Below, in pieces: positions 43,663 to 57,107 of a stretch of DNA of 64,000 bases (position 1 is its first letter; each line of letters begins with the position of its first letter). Position numbers and translations under genes: made by a program. This DNA is from Corylus avellana (Eukaryota; Streptophyta; Magnoliopsida; Fagales; Betulaceae). The notes below the pieces were generated by a model. The model was not told where the DNA came from and made no database searches. It was given only the letters and a program-made list of their open reading frames with translations. The stretch lies in contig NC_081543.1 of NCBI RefSeq assembly GCF_901000735.1, forward strand, positions 26,493,515-26,557,514, in the 5' to 3' direction.

Positions 43663-45125
43663 TGTTGATCATTTGCATGTTATTCCAGCATTGCCGTTGG
43701 ATCAAAATGAAGGACACATATGCTAGAACTTGACAACTAATATTGCGGTGAAGAAGTAGTGTGTACTGATGTTGTTGTTAGTTTAAAAAATGAAGGACAT
43801 ATTCTAGAACTTGACAACTAATATTGCGGTGAAGAAGTAGTCTGTATTTATGTTGTTAAGTTAAAACAGTAGTTGCTATCATATTTAAGCCCACTCTTAA
43901 GACTTTTATTACATAATCCCCTCAATCATTGCACATCTTTCTGACATGATGCTCTTAAAACCTGTCATATTGTACAAATATTTCACCCAACTTTAAGACT
44001 TTCTGCCAATGCCTTCTTTGATTCAGCAGAGCTCCGGGGGAATTATTGATTGGGTCTTTTATTTTTTTTGTTTATTTTTAATTCAGATAAGAATAAAAAA
44101 ACCCTCTTTTATAACATTTTCTTTGTTTTCTTAGAAAGAGAGAAAAAGAAGTGTAATATGGAGATTGAGTTTTTTTTAAAATTTTTTTTTAATTTAATAA
44201 GGGAAAAGGCTACAGGGGAGATTGAGTTAATTGGCATTAAACATGGCGTTTGGATCGCAAAATTTAACGTTCCTAATTTTGGCATTTACATTCTCAATTG
44301 AGAAGCTTGAGAATTTGGATTTTCAAGAATATGATGAGAAATTTTTTTTTTTTTTTTTTACATATATTATAATGAAAAATGCCAAGTATTCTCTTGGTAT
44401 TCTATTGGTCCTAGGTGGATATTATTTTCTAAAAATTAAGTGAGTTTTTTTTAAAAATAATATCCACATAAGATCATAAAGATACTAGGAATGCACCTAA
44501 CATTCTCCTATTATGATCGGTACTTTAGAAGATTGAGGGTTTTGAAATAGATAATGGATGAAAATGGCTTTTCTTGGTGAAATTTTAGACAATATATAAT
44601 ACTATCTAGATTGTACGTTGAACAAAATAACAAAGTAAAAGTTCTAACTTTATTTGGGGATTTCTATTTCAAATATTTATTTAGGAAAATGCTAAGTGTG
44701 TTTTGTGTTCTCCTAGTCTTAGGTGAATATTATTTTTTAAGAAAACAAAAAAGAAAATGACCATTATTTATTTCACTTAATTTTTATAAAGCAATATCAA
44801 CCTTAGACCGGGAGAACACCGTAAAAACATTAGGAGATCACCTATCATTTTTCATTTATTTAAGCATAAATGGACTTAAAAGGGCAATAATTGAGCAGGT
44901 GTATACCACTATATATAACTTCAATAAATAAATACTATATATATCAAATTAAATGACGGGATTTTGAATATTGAAGTCTTGTCCCCTTGTCCTTTTGTTT
45001 TCTTATCCATTGCCTTCTTTAAGTATTTATAGCTTTAATGTTTTTGATAATTTGAAAATAAAAACAGAAGGAAAAAGGAAAAACCTTTAACAAACAAAGC
45101 ATGTAGGACCTCTTCTCAAACATGT

Positions 45126-46282
45126 TATAAGTGGGTTATAGAGATTCTACAAAGTAATCCTGATAGGTGCAAACAAAATTTTAGAATGGAAATACACGTA
45201 TTCATTTACTTGTGTAAAGAGTTGAAAGAAAGATATCATTTACAAGGTACTAGGAACATAACTGTTGAAGAGTTGGTGGCTACGTTTTTTAATACTTTAA
45301 GCCATGGATTTGGGAATAGAATAGTGCAAGAAATGTTTCAACATTCAGGAGAAACAATTAGTAGACATTTTACTCGTGTTTTAATGGTTGTTTCAAGAAA
45401 GGCGATTGACATTATGAATCCCATTGATAGGGAGTTTAGGGATGTTTCAAGTTAAATTCGTAATGATGAGCGATATTGGCCATACTTTAAAGATTGTATT
45501 TGAGCTATTGAAGGAATCCATGTGCTATTTAAAATTTTTCCATCAAAACAAATACCATATATTGGTTGAAAAGGGACTCATACTCAGAATGTTATGGTTG
45601 TTTGTGATTTTCATATGTGTTTCACCTTTGTTTGGTTGGATGGGAAGGTACTGCACATGATACACACATTTCTTTGAAAGCTATTCGAATGGAAGAATTG
45701 CGATTTGCACACCCATCTAGATGTTTGTATTTAATAAAAAAACAACAATTATGAATTATACATGAAAAAATATACACTTCTTAATATTTTTATGATCATT
45801 ATTCGTATATTTTTTGTAGGCAAGTATTACTTGGTAGACGTAGGATATCTTCACATGAAGGGATCGATATATGGAGCCATACAAAGGGGAACAACATCAT
45901 CTACCAGGCTTTTGTCGCAGAAGCCAACCGAGGGGTATGCATGAAATCTTTAATCATGCACATTCATCACTTAGATGTACTATTGAAAGAACATTTAAAG
46001 TTTGGAAAAATAAGTGGAAGTTATTGTGTTGCATGCTGAGTTTTTCTTATGATAAACAAGTGAAAATCGTGGTGGCATCTATAGCTCTTCATAATTTCAT
46101 TAGGAAGCATGCAATAAAAAATACTGAGTTCTAACCATATGATGATGATGGTGGTTTACTACTAACAATATAGGCGATGACGAAGCACAAGATGAGTCAA
46201 GCATACAACAATCAGGGACACCCAATCAAAATTCTATGAATATTGAGCGTGATCATATTGCTAATCTACTTATGACCCATTA
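45126..46282 (+). pseudogene. PIF/Harbinger transposase pseudogene, copy A
   Basis: The translation follows the plant HARBI1-like DDE transposase in order: ITVEELVATF, FQHSGETISRHFTRVL, RNDERYWPYFKDCIGAIEGIH, TQNVMVVCDF. Then, after a likely intron with acceptor TTTTTTTGTAG near 45819, KYYLVDVGYLHMKG, FNHAHSSLRCTIERTFKVWK and VKIVVASIALHNFIRKHA. It is broken by a TAA at 45453-45455, frameshifts near 45500-45650 and one near 45875. The first catalytic Asp (GAIDGTH in active relatives) is Glu; the Asp of YLVD and the Glu of IERTF remain. The N-terminal DNA-binding region is missing. Confidence 0.88.
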
Positions 46283-46769
46283 ATTTTTTTTAATTTATTT
46301 TTTATGTTGTTCTGTTATAAACTATTTAAAATATTGTAAGGATCTCTCCTCGAATGTTGTCATTTTTATGTGTTAAATATTTTAAAGTGTTGCGATTGTT
46401 GCTTTTAAAATATTATATATTTTTATTTTAATGATATAAGTGTGTTTATTATTGCACATTTATGTTTCTTTATTTCTTATTATTATTATTATGGTTTTGT
46501 ATTTAAATTTTATTTATAGAGTAGAGCCTATACATTTTTTTGACGTTTTGTTCAAAATAAGTACAAAAAGAAAGAAAAAAAAAATGTTGACGTTTTGTTA
46601 CATAAACCATTACAAAATAATAATAATAATAAGTTAACATTAACCATTTTTATATAAAAAGGTTGCTATAAAATTAAAAAAAAAAAAATTACATGTCCTT
46701 TATTGTTATTTTTGTAACTAAAAGCACTTTTGTAGTTTTGTTACTAAACATCGATAACTTAAAAAAATT

Positions 46770-47112
46770 AGGAAAATCCACTTTACCCCCCTGAAGTTTC
46801 AGGAGTTTTTCAATTTGAACTCCGAAGTTTAAAAATTGGCAATGTACCCCCTTAATGTTTCAAAAAATTTTAACTTAAACCTTATGTTACTAATTTCCGT
46901 TAAATTGGACGAAATTTTTTTTTTAAAAAAAAAAAGCCTGAGGGTAATTACTTAATTTCATAGATTTTCGTCCAATTTGACGAAAATTAGTAACGGAAGG
47001 TTTAAATTGAAAAATTTTAAAACATTAAGGGGCTCATTGCCAATTTTTAAACATTGAGATTCAAATTGAAAAAATTCCTGAAACTTCATAGCGGTAAAGT
47101 AGATTTTTCCCT
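46770..47112. mobile_element. foldback MITE, copy A
   Basis: AGGAAAATCCACTTTACCCCC and ...GCGGTAAAGTAGATTTTTCCCT are inverted ends. The arms extend about 150 bp (TTTCAATTTGAA, AAAAATTGGCAAT, TTACTAATTTCCGTTAAATT and their inverses). The flanks AAAAAAATT / AAAAAAACT resemble an imperfect 9-bp duplication. It sits within another MITE (about 46715-47235). Counterpart at 56763-57107. Confidence 0.75.
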
Positions 47113-47429
47113 AAAAAAACTACTTAAGACATGCAATTACCAAACATGTAAACAGTTTTTTAATAGTAGCACTTTTGACAAAAGCTCACAAACAAAAACT
47201 CTATATCCAAAAGCTCTATTTGTCACCGCGAGGCTTTTAATCATTCTCTTTAATTTCTTACTAATTTTTTCTCTTATATAGTTGGTATAACCACTTTATT
47301 CGTTGGTACTATTACTCTTTTAAGGCACTGTATTAATTACTGATGATATTTAACTCTTCAATCATGCCCTATTAGTTTTGAAATTTTAATGCTCCTCAAC
47401 CAAGATATCCTTCCCCGAAAGCTATTTTC

Positions 47430-49224
47430 TAGGGGTGCAAAGGCGGTTACGGTTAGCGGCTAGTGGCAATAACCGCTAACCGTAACCGCCTTAGCGGTTA
47501 GTAAATTTCACTAACCGCAATCGCTAACCGCCTAACGGTTAGCGGTTAGTGAAATAGATAACCGCCCGCTAACCGCTTTTTTTAAATTGGGCTTTCTTTA
47601 TGGCTTTTTGGGCTTTTTTTTACCCTCGTTTTTTTTTTTATTGTATTTTTAATATCTTCTTGGGCCCAATTGCTATAAAAAGTGCCCATATTGAAAAATC
47701 AAAAATATTAAATCATAACCGGTTAACTTTTTTTAAAAAAATAAATAAATAAAATTCAACACAACATACAAAATAAAGCTCAGAATTCAGACAACTGTCA
47801 CAACATATAAAAAAAGTTAAACACAAAGCATATAAAATAAGTTCAAATAAAACATTAAATGATACAAATAAAACATTAAAACTTCATCAATCCTCTCATT
47901 TGATCCTCTAGCAAATCTTGTGGACATCAAAAGAAGAAAAGTTATAATATTGAACATAATAATATTAAGGCACAAAATACATTAATACATTAATACTTCA
48001 ATTGTGATTAATGTATTAATGGTTAAATTTCTTTTTCTAAAAAATGTTCAAAAAATACATTAATACTTCAATTGTGATTATAAGTAACACATTGTTGAAT
48101 CTAATGTCAATTACTTAATTTGATATTATATAATTATATAGTCTCATTAAATTATACCATATGATTCATATGATTAATTATTTAAATTCTTATCATATTT
48201 ACTTATAATCTTTTTTCTTTGAATTGAACTTAATATCTAATGGTAAATGGTAATGTTCAAACTCCTAAATCCTAAATTCCTAAAGTATCTAATAATGCTT
48301 TAATTAAATTGTAGACTTGTAGTTATAAGTAATATATTGTTTAATTCAATTGAATTAATTGTGATTATCATTGTACATGAATCATATGATTAACTTGTAG
48401 ACTTATGACTTATGAGTTATGTCATATTATATATGTATTATGTATTATTATATAATCATATGATTTAATGATCAAGTCATCATGTGATATAATCATATCA
48501 ATTATAGTGATAATATATAAATTATTGAAATTATAATGATAATACATTAATACTTAAATTGTGTTTATAAGTAACACATTGGTCATTATTTAATACAATG
48601 TCAATTACTTAATTTGATATTATACGAATCATATTATCATTGTACATTAATAATATGATTCACTTGAAGTCTTGAATAAAGTATTTGAATTGTCATTGAA
48701 TCATATGAATGATATGATTAAGTATTGACATTATACATTTATATTATTCATATACATATGTAGACTTATATAGACTTATAAGTTTATAACATACATTGGA
48801 AATAAGTCTCTAGATATTTAATTGTTGTATTAGTATGAATTGGTATACTTATGAGTTATGTCATATTATATATGTATAATTTGTTATTATATAATCAAAT
48901 GATTTAATGATCAATCTCATGTGATATAATCATATAAATTATAGTGATAATATATTAATACTCAAATTGTGATTTAATGATCAAGTGATTATGTTATATG
49001 TATAAATATTTTTATAATTATAATTATAAAAATATATTATATAAAAAGGCGGTTAGCGGTTAGCGGTTACGGTTAGTAGACCCAATAACCGCTAACCGCT
49101 AACCGCTAGGCGGTTATGGTGGTTAGGCGGTTAGCGGTTAATGCGGTTAGACGGTTAGGCGGTTGGCGGTTATAGCGGTTAGCGGTTAGCGGGCGGTTTT
49201 TAACCGCCCGCCTTTGCACCCCTA
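47430..49224. mobile_element. non-autonomous hAT element with GCGGTTA subterminal repeats
   Basis: The ends TAGGGGTGCAAAGGCGG and CCGCCTTTGCACCCCTA are perfect inverted repeats. CTATTTTC flanks the element at 47422-47429 and 49225-49232, a perfect 8-bp target duplication. Both subterminal regions (47440-47580 and 49045-49210) are packed with GCGGTTA / TAACCGC motifs in both orientations. The 1.4-kb centre is very AT-rich, with no coding frame. hAT transposases bind such short subterminal repeats, so this is a deletion derivative or MITE moved in trans. Confidence 0.93.
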
Positions 49225-49986
49225 CTATTTTCTTCACTGTATTTAATAAACTGTTTTCTTCTTTTTTTTCTTTTTTCTTTTTGCATTTTGTTTACCGTTG
49301 GCATAACTGTACATCTTAATTCATGAATTATTGAAGGGATATCTATAAAATAAAAAATAAATAAAAATTTATTGAAGGGTCAAAGCTATAAATTTACTTT
49401 CCTATGACCCTATATTGTTTCTTTCTTATACCTAAATAATGTACGTAGAGTAATGTTATTTTTCATATTCAGTTATCACATTTATTATATATTTATTTAT
49501 ATAACGTGTTTAAAGTAGTTTCTCAAGTTAGCCATTTAAAAATAAATAAATAAATAACTGCTTAAAACTTACCAGGTTAACGGGTGTGAAATGAGTGTTA
49601 AAAGTGACATTATTCTTGTACCATGCATATTATATTATGGACATAAATTTTCTATAAACCAGCTTCTAAAAAAATAGAAAATTTATGTCCTTATATTTTT
49701 GTACATAAGTATCAAAATATAGGAATAAGGTTATTGTTGTTCAGTAGCACTCAATTGCTTATGGCTATCCACCTTGAAATTAGATGTCCATTTTTTTTTT
49801 GTGTGTGTGTGTGTGTTAACTAGAGCTCCATTGCTTTTGGTTCTTAAAGTATTAATAATAACGTAAGAATAAAAATGAGATATTTTTAAGAAAAATTATG
49901 TCACGATCCTCTCGCGCTTTATCGTGCCTTTTGACATTAATTCAGATCCCAATTTTCAATTTAATGAAGCCGATACCTGTGCTTCA

Positions 49987-50030
<44 letters not shown>

Positions 50031-50270
50031 TTCTCAAATAAAAGAGCAAAAGAAAGCATTGAAATAAGAAATTGTATTGATATATAGTAATACTAGATAT
50101 TAAAAAAAAAAAAAAAAAGCATATTAAACAAAAATTGTCATTGGCCTCGACACATACCATGGACATCATCATTGAGCTCACAGGTCAAAAATAAAATATA
50201 TCATCCAAAACGCATTATTAACAATATACCTGACAATTTTGAAAAACACTCTTCACCTGAGGAAATGATT

Positions 50271-50529
50271 TAGAATTTGTTTAAAATTGTGTTAATGAGC
50301 TTAAAAAGTACTTTTAATACATGAAAAACGGTGCCAAACAAACAATTAGCATGTTTGGTAAAAATAGTTCAAAAAGTTCGTATTTGGTTAACTTTTTTAT
50401 TCTTAAAAAGGGGGCTAAAACACATTTTTAGAAAATAAAAATAAAAATAAATAAATAAATTAAATTAAAATAATTGCTATTCTCTTACTTTAAAATCTCA
50501 ATTTTTTAACACAATCTTAAACATGCTCT
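50271..50529. mobile_element. hAT-like MITE, copy B
   Basis: Counterpart of 41667-41913, with an extra AAATAAAAATAAATAAATAAAT-type expansion near its right arm. Confidence 0.65.
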
Positions 50530-52010
50530 AGTAATACATGAGATGGAGTATATATATGGGGCAAAATGTATATCTACTTAACTAGTTTAAGGTTTTTTTT
50601 TTTTTTTTTTTTTTTAATGGCATGAAAAATAGAACTAAAAAGAAATTGTAAATAGAAATACGTACGGATGAAATGACAGTAGGCACAGTTCCTTAGCCTT
50701 ATATATACTTTATAATGGTATATATCCTTAATTATCATCAACACCTTTTTACCAATATGGGTTTTCATTTATAATGTCCCAAAAATCAATTAAAACATGC
50801 ACTCAACTATATGGTTTATAGCTAGCTTGCAAAATTAAAATTTTCTAATACATATGATATGTATATATTTTCTTTCCTTGGCTAGGAGAAAATTTAGCTA
50901 ATCTTACATTTTTTTAATATATGTCATATATATTTAAAAGAAAAAAAAAAAGATATATGGTCTACAAACTGATATTATTCAATATTTAAAAAAAATATTG
51001 TCTTTGCAAGATCCAATATTATTCAAACTGATATTTTCACTTATGATTTGTTTGGCAAGTGATCGATGGATCTGTTTTCATCACCAATGCTTTGCTGCAG
51101 TCATATTATTTGTATTAATTATCAGCTGCCAGCAGAAGATGATGACATATGCTTTCTCATTGGCAATTCACTCTCGTAATCTGCAAGATGGGAAATCCAA
51201 TATGCTCATTGGCTCTTCTATTTCTCACTCTTACTCTGACTTCTTAATTTTTTTAGTTTTTAGTTTTGACTTTGGACTCGGCGGCATCCGCATCATGTTT
51301 AACGTTCGAATCTCTTTGAGTAAAAAGAATTTTTTGGGGCTAGGCCTACGACGAAGCCGAGTTTTACCCAATTTGTGTAGGGGGCACTATGCACAAGTCT
51401 AGGGTTTGTCGTTTAAGGGTGAGTACACAAAATGATCTTGCATTAGAGGGTTCTCCGTCATCCAAATTATTATTATCATTTTCTTAATAAAAGCCATTAC
51501 CCAAGAGTCCCCTAATTATTCCATCTCTACGTATCTTCAACCGCTATGTATACCATCTTGAGCAGTGGTTTAATGGTCTTGAATTTTTTTTTGAAGCGAT
51601 CAGCTACATAATAGGGCATGAGTTCGAATTTCGCAATAAAAATTTTCATGACTCTACACTATGAATTATGTTGATGTCCTGGCAAGGTTGAATCAGGTTA
51701 TCATGAATCAATCGGATTTGGAAGAGCACGTACATGCAGTCCCACCGTCTAGGCACTTTCTATGTGATTTTCAGTAAGTAGATATTGCCATAGTCACGTT
51801 CAGGTAGACTAATCACTCTTGTCGTCGTCCCTTCTACCTTTTTAATTAAAAATAAATAAAAATAGTTAGCTATGTATAAAGTGTGTGCCATGAGATTAGA
51901 GGTTGAAGGTTGTTCATCTACTCCTCCATGCTTACGCATGCAGTGGAGATAGTGAATCCAACGATCCTCCAGCCATAGGTTTGATCATGTTTCATCATCC
52001 TATCCCACTG

Positions 52011-52276
52011 TAGGGTGTGTTTGTCAAAGGACTTGAAAAATGAAGTGAATTAAAACTGTAACAGATTTAATTGATGTGAGAAAAAAAAAAAAGTAAAAAT
52101 ATTTTATATAAAAAAGTAAAAAAAAATTGTTTTGTAGTGATTTTTACACTTGAATAGTAATAAAATGTTATTGATGTGATGCAAAAAGTAAAAATATTTG
52201 AATTGATTTTGAGAAAAATAGTAAAGACTTTTTTTTTTTTTTTTTTTTTTTTGAGTCCTTGGCCAAACACACCCTA
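52011..52276. mobile_element. MITE with TAGGGTGTGTTTG termini, copy B
   Basis: Counterpart of 43403-43662. Identical over its whole length, including the 24-T run, to 63263-63528. Confidence 0.8.
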
Positions 52277-53754
52277 TGTTGATCATTTGCATGTTATTCC
52301 AGCATTGCCGCTGGATCAAAATGAAGGAGACATATTCTAGAACTTGACAACTAATATTGCGGTGAAGAAGTAGTGTGTACTGATGTTGTTGTTAGGTTAA
52401 AAAATGAAGGACATATATTCTAGAACTTGACAACTAATATTGCGGTGAAGAAGTAGTGTGTATTTATGTTGTTAAGTTAAAACAGTAGTTGCTATCATAT
52501 TTAAGCCCACTCTTAAGACTTTTATGACATAATCCCCTCAATCATTGCACATCTTTCTGACATGATGCTCTTAAAACCTGTCATATTGTACAAATATTTC
52601 ACCCAACTTTAAGACTTTCTGCCAATGCCTTCTTTGATTCAGCAGAGCTCCGGGGGAATTATTGATTGGGTCTTTTATTTTTTTTGTTTATTTTTAATTC
52701 AGATAAGAATAAAAAAGACCCTCTTTTATAACATTTTCTTTGTTTCCTTAGAAAGAAAGAAAAGAAGTGTAATATGGAGATTGAGTTTTTTTTTTTTTTA
52801 ATTTTTAATTTTTTAATTTAATAAGGGAAACGGCTACGGGGGAGATTGAGTTAATTGGCATTAAACATGGCGTTTGGATCGCAAAATCTAACGTTCCTAA
52901 TTTTGGCATTTACATTCTCAATTAAGAAGCTTGAGAATTTGGATTTTCAAGAATATGATGAGAAATTCTTTTTTTTTTTTTTTTGACATATATTATAATG
53001 AAAAATGCCAAGTATTCTCTTGGTACTCTATTGGTCCTAGGTGGATATTATTTTTTAAAAATTAAGTGAATTTTTTTAAAAAATAATATCCACATAAGAT
53101 CATAAAGATACAAGGAATGCACCTAACATTCTCCTATTATGATCGTTACTTTAGAAGATTGCGGGTTTTGAAATAGATAATGGATGAAAATGGCTTTTCT
53201 TGGTGAAATTTTAGACAATATATAATACTATCTAGATTGTACGTAGAACAAAATAACAAAGTAAAAGTTGTAACTTTATTTGGGGATTTCTATATGAAAT
53301 ATTTATTTAAGAAAATGCTAGGTGTTTTTTTGTGTTCTCCTAATTTTAGGTGAATATTATTTTCTAAGAGAACAAAAAAGAAACTGCTCATTATTTATTT
53401 CACTTAATTTTTAAAAAGTAATATCAACTTTAGATCGGGAGAACACAGTAAAAACATTAGGAAATCACCTATCATTTTTCATTTATTTAAACATAAATGG
53501 ACTCAAAGGGCAACAATTGAGCAGGTGTATACCACTATATATAACTTCAATAAATAAATACTATATATATCAAATTAAATGACGGGATTTTGAATATTGA
53601 AGTCTTGTCCCCTTGTCCTTTTGTTTTCTTATCCATTGCCTTCTTTAAGTATTTATAGCTTTAATGTTTTTGATAATTTGAAAATAAAAACAAAAGGAAA
53701 AAGGAAAAAACTTTAACAAACAAAGCCTGTACGACCTCTTTACAAACAGGTTAT

Positions 53755-56263
53755 AAGTGGGTTATAGAGATTCTACAAAATAATCCTGATAGGTGTAAAC
53801 AAAATTTTAGAATGGAAATACACGTATTCAATTTAGGGGTGGCAAAAAGGGTACCTGACACGACCCGCGGGTACCCATTACACGATTAGCCTATATATAG
53901 ACACGACCCGTTTATCTAAACAGGTAATCGGGTTTGACACGATTATAACACGAAAATAACTGGGTAACTCGACAGGACCCGTTTTTCCAGTTTAAAATAA
54001 CCGGGTCTAATCGGCTCGACCCGTTAAAACCCTAAACTCTAATTTTTTTATTTTAAAAAAAAAAATTGTAATAATAATTCATCAATACAGTCAATGCAAA
54101 AAATTGAGTTCCAAGATATTAAAGGCTTTAATAAAGGATAAGAAAAAAAAAATGAAGAAAGTGACCGTAATTGTACTCCAAAAGAAATTACTAAACTCAT
54201 AATTTCACCTAAACTTAAAACAAGCAAGCGTATTGACTAAGTTCATTTATTAAAATAATTTTTAGTATAAAGAAATTTAATTTTGCTCAAATTACATTCC
54301 ATTAAAAAAGAATTATGTATATTTCAACACAAAATATGATATCTGTAATCTGTTGAAATTAATTGTCTCATAACAGAGGTAAATTTTGCAAATCATTTGA
54401 AAAAAATAATAATAATAAGGGCAAAAAGAAAGAAGAATGTTTTTAAATTAAAATCATTTAATTAAATATTTAAATATAAAAAAGGCCCTACCTAAATTTC
54501 TTTGTCTTAGGCCTCAAAATCTATTAAGTTGGAACTACTCGAGGGGTTGGCTTGGTTACTAGTAAGCTACTTGGCCCTCATCGATACCTCATAAAGCATA
54601 AAGTCTAAGTAAAGACAAAACTAAAATTTTTATTTCAAAATGACCAAAATATGAATGAGGGGTAAAATGTGTCAACATTTCCATCATAGCAATATAGAAA
54701 AAGATAATAAAAAAATGCTAACAAAAACAAAATAATAAAGAAAAAATAAACAAAACTCAAAACTACATCATTATTAGATTAATTACAAATTAGGTTCTCA
54801 TAGGCCATCATGCCCAATGTTGTCCACTTGAAGTCTTGAAGGATCCACGATCCATCCCATGTAATAAAATATATGAATTATGAAACACTACAAATATGCT
54901 CATTTTTTGACTTCCTTTTCTTTTTCTGTTTTTTTTTTTTTTTTTTAATCGGGTCTGGTGGGTACCTGTTAGACTCGGTTAGTACCCGCCAGACCAGAAC
55001 AGTTACCGGGTCTAACGGGTACCCACCAAACTCGAACAGTAATCGTATCTGGCGAGTCGACCCACCAGACACAAAATTATCCGGGTCTTAAACAGATAGA
55101 CCCGAACCCGATAAGGCCAAACCTAATATCTTTTTTCGTGTCGGGTTTACAAGTCGTGTCAAAATTGCCAGCCCTATTCATTTACTTGTGTAAAGAGTTG
55201 AAAGAAAGATATCATTTACGAAGTACTGGGAACATAACTGTTGAAGAGTTGGTGACTACTTTTTTGAATATTTTAGGCCATGAATTTGGGAATAGAATAG
55301 TGCAAGAAAAGTTTCAACATTCAGGAGAAACAATTAGTAGACATTTTACTCGTGTTTTAATGGTTGTTTCAAGAAATGCAATTGACATTATTAATCCCAT
55401 TGATAGGGAGTTTAGGGATGTTTCAAGCTAAATTCGTAATGATGAGCGGTATTGGTCATACTTAAAGATTGTATTGGAGCTATTGAAGGAATCCATGTGC
55501 TAGTTAAAATTTCTCCATCAAAACAAATACCATATATTGGTCGAAAAGGGATTCCTACTCAGAATGTTATGGCTGTTTGTGATTTTCATGTGTGTTTCAC
55601 CTTTGTTTGGGCTGGATGGGAAAGTACTGCACATGATACACGCATTTCTTTGAAAGCTATTCGAATGGAAGAATTGCGATTTCCACACCCATCTAGATGT
55701 TTGTATTTAATAAAAAAAACAACAATTATGAATTATACATTAAAAAAATACACTTTTTAATATTTTTATGACCATTATTCGTATATTTTTTGTAGGCAAG
55801 TATTACTTGGTAGACGTAGGATATCTTCACATGAAGGGATCGATATATGGATCCATACAAAGGGGAACAATATCATCTACTAGACCTTTGTCGCAGAAGC
55901 GAACCGAGGGGCATGCATGAAATCTTTAATCATGCACATTCATCACTTAGATGTACTATTGAAAGAACATTTAGAGTTTGGAAAAATAAGTGGAAGTTAT
56001 TGCATTGCATGCTGAGTTTTTCTTATGATAAACAAGTGAAAATTGTAGTGGCGTCTATAGCTCTTCATAATTTCATTAGGAAGCATGCAATAAAGGATAC
56101 TGAGTTTCAATCATATGATGATGATGAGGATTTACTACCTACTAACAGTATAGGCGATGACGAAGCACAAGATGAGTCAAACATACAACAATTAGAGACA
56201 TCCAATCAAAATTCTATGAATATTGAGCGTGATCATATTGCTAATCTACTTATGACCCGTTAA
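53755..56263 (+). pseudogene. PIF/Harbinger transposase pseudogene, copy B, split by a hAT element
   Basis: Same gene as 45126-46282. The first 25 or so codons lie left of the hAT insertion (53755-53833) and the rest lie right of it (from 55176). The segments include ITVEELVTTFLNIL, FQHSGETISRHFTRVL, GAIEGIHVLVKISPSKQIPY, TQNVMAVCDFHVCFTFVWAG, HEIFNHAHSSLRCTIERTF and a longer C-terminal tail ending LLMTR. It shares with copy A the TAA after FRDVSS (55429-55431) and the Asp-to-Glu change in GAIEGIH, so both defects predate the duplication. It is otherwise less frameshifted than copy A in the 55450-55690 part. Confidence 0.88.
53834..55176. mobile_element. non-autonomous hAT element inserted in the transposase pseudogene
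   Basis: The ends TAGGGGTGGCAA and TTGCCAGCCCTA are inverted. The empty site is preserved in copy A (CGTATTCATTTACTTG at about 45199), which pins the borders. The left flank ATTCAATT and right flank ATTCATTT give an 8-bp duplication with one mismatch. Subterminal parts are rich in GGGTACC / CGGGTCTAAC / GACCCG motifs. The 1.34-kb body has no transposase frame. Confidence 0.9.
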
Positions 56264-56580
56264 ATTTTTTTTTATTTTGTTCTGTTATAAACTATTTAAA
56301 ATGTTGTAAGGATCTCTCCTTGAATGTTTTCCTTTTTATGTGTTAAATATTTTGAAGTGTTGCGATTGCTGCTTTTAAAATATTATATATTTTTATTTTA
56401 ATGATATAAGTGTGTTTATTATTGCACATTCATATTTCTTTATTTCTTTTTATTATTATTATGGTTTTGTATTTAAATTTTATTTATAGAGTAGAGCCTA
56501 TACATGTTTTGACGTTTTGTTCAAAATAAGTACAAAAAGAAAGAAAGAAAATGTTGACGTTTTGTTACATAAACCATTAC

Positions 56581-56582
56581 AA

Positions 56583-56616
<34 letters not shown>
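56581..56616. repeat. (AAT)n microsatellite
   Basis: About twelve AAT/ATA units, against about four at the matching place in copy A (46617-46631). Confidence 0.9.
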
Positions 56617-56617
<1 letters not shown>

Positions 56618-56762
56618 GTTAACATTAACTATTTTTATATAAAAAGGTTGCTATAAAATGAAAAAAAAAAAAAAAAAAAAATTAGATGTCTTTTATTGTT
56701 ATTTTTGTAACTAAAAGCACTTTTGTAGTTTTGTTACCAAACATAGATAACTTAAAAAAATT

Positions 56763-57107
56763 AGGAAAATCTATTTTACCCCCTGAAATTTCAGGAGTTT
56801 TTCAATTTGAACCCCAAAGTTTAAAAATTGGCAATATACCCCCCTAATGTTTCAAAAATTTTCAATTTAAACTTTCAGTTACTAATTTCCGTTAAATTGG
56901 ACGAATTTTTTTTTTTTTTTTTTTAAAAAAAAGCCTGAGGATAATTACGTAATTTCATAGATTTCCGTCAAATTTGACAGAAATTAGTAACGAAAGGTTT
57001 AAATTGAAAAATTTTGAAACATTAGGGGGACACATTGCCAATTTTTAAACTTCGGGGTTCAAATTAAAAAACTCCTGAAATTTCAGGGGGTAAAGTAGAT
57101 TTTTCCC
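56763..57107. mobile_element. foldback MITE, copy B
   Basis: Counterpart of 46770-47112, with better conserved arms (GGGGGTAAAGTAGATTTTTCCCT at the right end). Confidence 0.75.

Larger units (their letters stand above)
41246..49854. repeat. copy A of an 8.6-kb tandem segmental duplication
   Basis: Sequence from AATAACGTAAGAATAAAAATG at about 41246 reappears at about 49855 and stays collinear with small differences. Examples are the TA repeat, the MITE at 41667, the open frame at 42375, the MITE at 43403 and the transposase pseudogene at 45126. Copy A contains the hAT element 47430-49224, which lies beyond the point where copy B runs into the gap, so its presence in B cannot be checked. Confidence 0.88.

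Noticed and set aside
47440..49210. CRISPR-like or telomere-like array from the repeated GCGGTTA motif
   Set aside because: The heptamers lie in both orientations at the two ends of a hAT element with target duplication; they are subterminal transposon repeats in a plant genome.
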